Origin: Marivirga atlantica | Lineage (GTDB): Bacteria > Bacteroidota > Bacteroidia > Cytophagales > Cyclobacteriaceae | Direction: 5' to 3' | Assembly: GCF_016734805.1 (NCBI RefSeq) | Contig: NZ_JAERQG010000003.1 | Span: 310,001-374,000, forward strand | DNA length: 64,000 nucleotides | Shown: positions 62,901-64,000 of the stretch, piece after piece | How positions within the stretch are numbered: position 1 is the stretch's first letter | Layout: each line of letters begins with the position of its first letter | Program-made: the position numbers and the translations under genes | The notes under the pieces: model-generated | What the model was told of the DNA's origin: nothing | The model's database searches: none | The model's input: the letters and a program-made list of their open reading frames with translations, nothing else

Positions 62901-63496
62901 CTATGGAAGCTTATGAGGAAATAAAAGAGCGTAACGATTTCATTATTGAGCAGCGTGAAGATTTAAGAAAAGCCAAAGAGTCATTACTAAATACCATCAC
63001 AGAGATTGATGAAGTAGCAAGAGTGAGCTTCCTGGAAGCTTATGCTAAAATCAAGGAAAACTTCATGAAGGTTTTCCGAACCCTTTTCACCGAAGAAGAT
63101 GAATGCGATCTGCAATTGTCAGATCCTGACAACCCTTTGGAGTCAAAGATCGAGATCATGGCTAAGCCTAAGGGCAAAAGGCCATTGACAATCAATCAGC
63201 TTTCAGGTGGGGAAAAAACACTAACGGCAACCTCTCTCCTATTTGCCATTTACTTATTAAAGCCTGCTCCTTTCTGTATTTTTGACGAGGTAGATGCGCC
63301 ATTGGATGATGCTAATATTGATAAGTTCAATAATATTATCCGTGAATTCTCAAATGAATCACAATTTATCATAGTAACGCATAACAAGAGAACCATGTCT
63401 TCTACAGATGTGATTTATGGTGTTACCATGGTAGAGCAAGGTGTTTCGCGTGTAGTGCCGGTAGATTTAAGAGAGTTAGAGGATATGGTGGAGTAA
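59945..63496 (+). CDS. smc: Chromosome segregation protein SMC
   Basis: The 1183-aa protein has Walker A GPNGCGKS (31-38) in a complete N-terminal head, a long coiled coil (about 170-500), and a hinge (about 510-680, ending in SGGSVGLFEG). A second coiled coil follows, then the C-terminal head with signature NQLSGGEKTLTATSLLFAI and Walker B FCIFDEVDAPLDDANI. It organises and segregates the chromosome. The length is standard, and no ScpA/B genes lie beside it. Confidence 0.97.
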   Translation: MQLTKLEIKGFKSFGDRMVINFDKGITGIVGPNGCGKSNVVDSIRWVLGEQKTRALRSDKMENVIFNGTKKRKQSNLAEVSLTFNNTKNLLPTEYANVTITRRYYRTGESEYLLNGVSCRLKDITNLFMDTGISSNSYAIIELKMVDDILTDKDNSRRGLFEEAAGISKFKIRKKETLKKLDDTDADLDRVEDLLYEIEKNLKSLEKQAKQAQKFYEYKETYKEKSVLLAKKTVAEKRDQFLTLNKQLGAENDKKVSLNRQLAEYDAKLEQAKADLVKQEKLLSTRQKALNEHVNKIRSYESEKKIKNERLRFLQDKSDNLKQQIEQDKQSNERASFSIKSLTQELESAQKIFAETTTRIESLKSEYEAQKEKTVAIREEVNTLSKQQQSLKDDVYQLNKSLEIKEIQLSSVKQELEKSTTDSSEQSASVAEFDEKISTLSALLKEKNEYLQNLKNKENHLNEQIEDHVKTIELIKDELTQSSRKLDATENEYNLTKSLVDNLEGFPEAIKFLKKSSKWGKNAPLLSDILTTSEDYRITIENFLEPYMNYYIVDTEAQAFEAINLLSDASRGKAHFFILDSFEKFIPSDTKLFDNAIAATEIVEFDAKYKKLIAYILDNVYVVQGDYQKMPEDADCTFITQSGKVTKRKFSMSGGSVGLFEGKRIGRAKNLEKLQEEIKKLNKSIISIKDSLAQRQKDLENLRQHSYRENIENLQTEINEVNSEYVSVKTKQEQFAEMLSSAANKREDLESKREQLTEEIEAIKPESKEKSGRLQEIESRLDIIREDLESHDELLNQKSTVFNQENIEFHQQENRVNSLENEITYKQNAFDSSKERLEKNQSELKKNEEDIKNLIDTAETNDDELLGMYDEKEQIELGVNEVEKSYYAARGEIDEVEKESRNIQRNREQVDELVLELQNKLNETKLSLNSVKERLSVEFNIDLDKIMAAEEDDQDEVDHSDVDTLREEVSKLKERMDRIGPINPMAMEAYEEIKERNDFIIEQREDLRKAKESLLNTITEIDEVARVSFLEAYAKIKENFMKVFRTLFTEEDECDLQLSDPDNPLESKIEIMAKPKGKRPLTINQLSGGEKTLTATSLLFAIYLLKPAPFCIFDEVDAPLDDANIDKFNNIIREFSNESQFIIVTHNKRTMSSTDVIYGVTMVEQGVSRVVPVDLRELEDMVE

Positions 63497-63632
63497 AACA
63501 AGCTCTCTTTAACTTATTCCCGTCTGATTTCATAATCTACACCCCAACCAAACACCTTTAAACCACTAAATTACAAGCCAGTACATTCAAACAACTTTTG
63601 AAATCCATAGTTTTTTATTAAATTCTTAAATT

Positions 63633-64000
63633 ATGGAAGATTCAACTATTATTTATGAAAAAGATCACGCCAAAGTAACTTATTATCCTACAAAACAGAT
63701 GATCGGTGTTAAATGGGATGGTAATGTGTCGGTAGATCAATATAGAGAAACTTTTATGTCGGCACTGGAACATGCCAAGAAAGGCTTTCCAGTCAAACGT
63801 TTTTATTCAGATACCAGAGAGCAAGGTGTAGTAGGGCCTGAAAATAGAAAGTGGTTTGAAAACGAAATGCTTCCAAAAGCCATTGAAGCAGGTTTAGAAA
63901 GAGCTGGAGCTATTAGCAGTGCCAATGTATTCAAAAGGTATTATTTAAATATGCTCCTTAAATCTGTGGGTAAGTTTAACCTGCCTTTCAAGCTATGCGG
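63633..64000 (+). CDS. Partial SpoIIAA/STAS-like protein, cut by the window end
   Basis: The ATG at 63633 opens a frame (MEDSTIIYEKDHAKVTYY) that runs 122 codons without a stop to the window end. A YPTKQMIGVKWDGNVSVDQYRETFMSALEHA segment and a VKRFYSDTREQG strand recall small STAS/SpoIIAA-like folds common in Cytophagales. No membrane segment is seen. The function is unknown. Confidence 0.65.
   Translation, partial: MEDSTIIYEKDHAKVTYYPTKQMIGVKWDGNVSVDQYRETFMSALEHAKKGFPVKRFYSDTREQGVVGPENRKWFENEMLPKAIEAGLERAGAISSANVFKRYYLNMLLKSVGKFNLPFKLC

Overview
The window looks like a contiguous piece of a Bacteroidota chromosome, most probably a marine-type Cytophagales (Marivirga/Fulvivirga-like). This is inferred from the AT-rich composition, TAnnTTTG-type -7 boxes, many SPII lipoproteins, a PorV/FadL-like barrel, an IPExxxVDY-family protein, Lgt with a long internal insertion, and Bacteroidota-typical gene sets. 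I see no rRNA, transposase, phage or CRISPR array. One tRNA, tRNA-Leu(CAA), is present on the minus strand.

Layout. 0-2.5 kb: an SPFH/GYF protein paired with a membrane-anchored zinc-ribbon protein. 2.5-6.6 kb: a methyltransferase, then a sulfur-stress block on the minus strand (1-Cys peroxiredoxin, CstB-like persulfide dioxygenase/rhodanese, two half-size YeeE/YedE permeases). Each of its three promoters carries the same GTAACA-N2-TGTTAC palindrome. 6.6-9.6 kb: a small acidic protein, a TPR histidine kinase and a lipoprotein. 9.6-18.6 kb: tRNA-Leu, a DUF4174 protein, then a housekeeping run (ABC-F, RecQ, enoyl-CoA hydratase, ComEC, GNAT, PhoH). 18.7-29.2 kb: a SAM-hydroxide adenosyltransferase, a 1576-aa TPR protein, an isoaspartyl peptidase lipoprotein, a GNAT, and several secreted proteins or lipoproteins.

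29.2-36.8 kb is the most unusual part. A BlaI-type repressor is coupled to a fused M56/M23/Amidase_3 membrane protein whose amidase domain lacks its catalytic Glu. Two 20-bp operators that are exact reverse complements of each other lie upstream. A run of small plus-strand genes follows and ends with a SatD-family protein that resembles a class III nucleotide cyclase. Ten bases downstream is a three-helix membrane protein resembling Pycsar effectors (PycTM). This pair could be an undescribed Pycsar-like signalling or defence module. An orphan 318-aa gene nearby is flanked by intergenic palindromic repeats.

37-64 kb is mainly core metabolism and information processing: RNase R, a PolB-like exonuclease, Pgi, an N-terminally extended Cys/Met-type PLP enzyme behind a strong leader palindrome, an M3 peptidase, Pyk, AcpP-FabF-RNase III, NadE, Lgt, YidD, a POTRA/barrel protein, a MORN-repeat protein, a tightly overlapping outer-membrane trio, SMC, and a protein cut by the window end.
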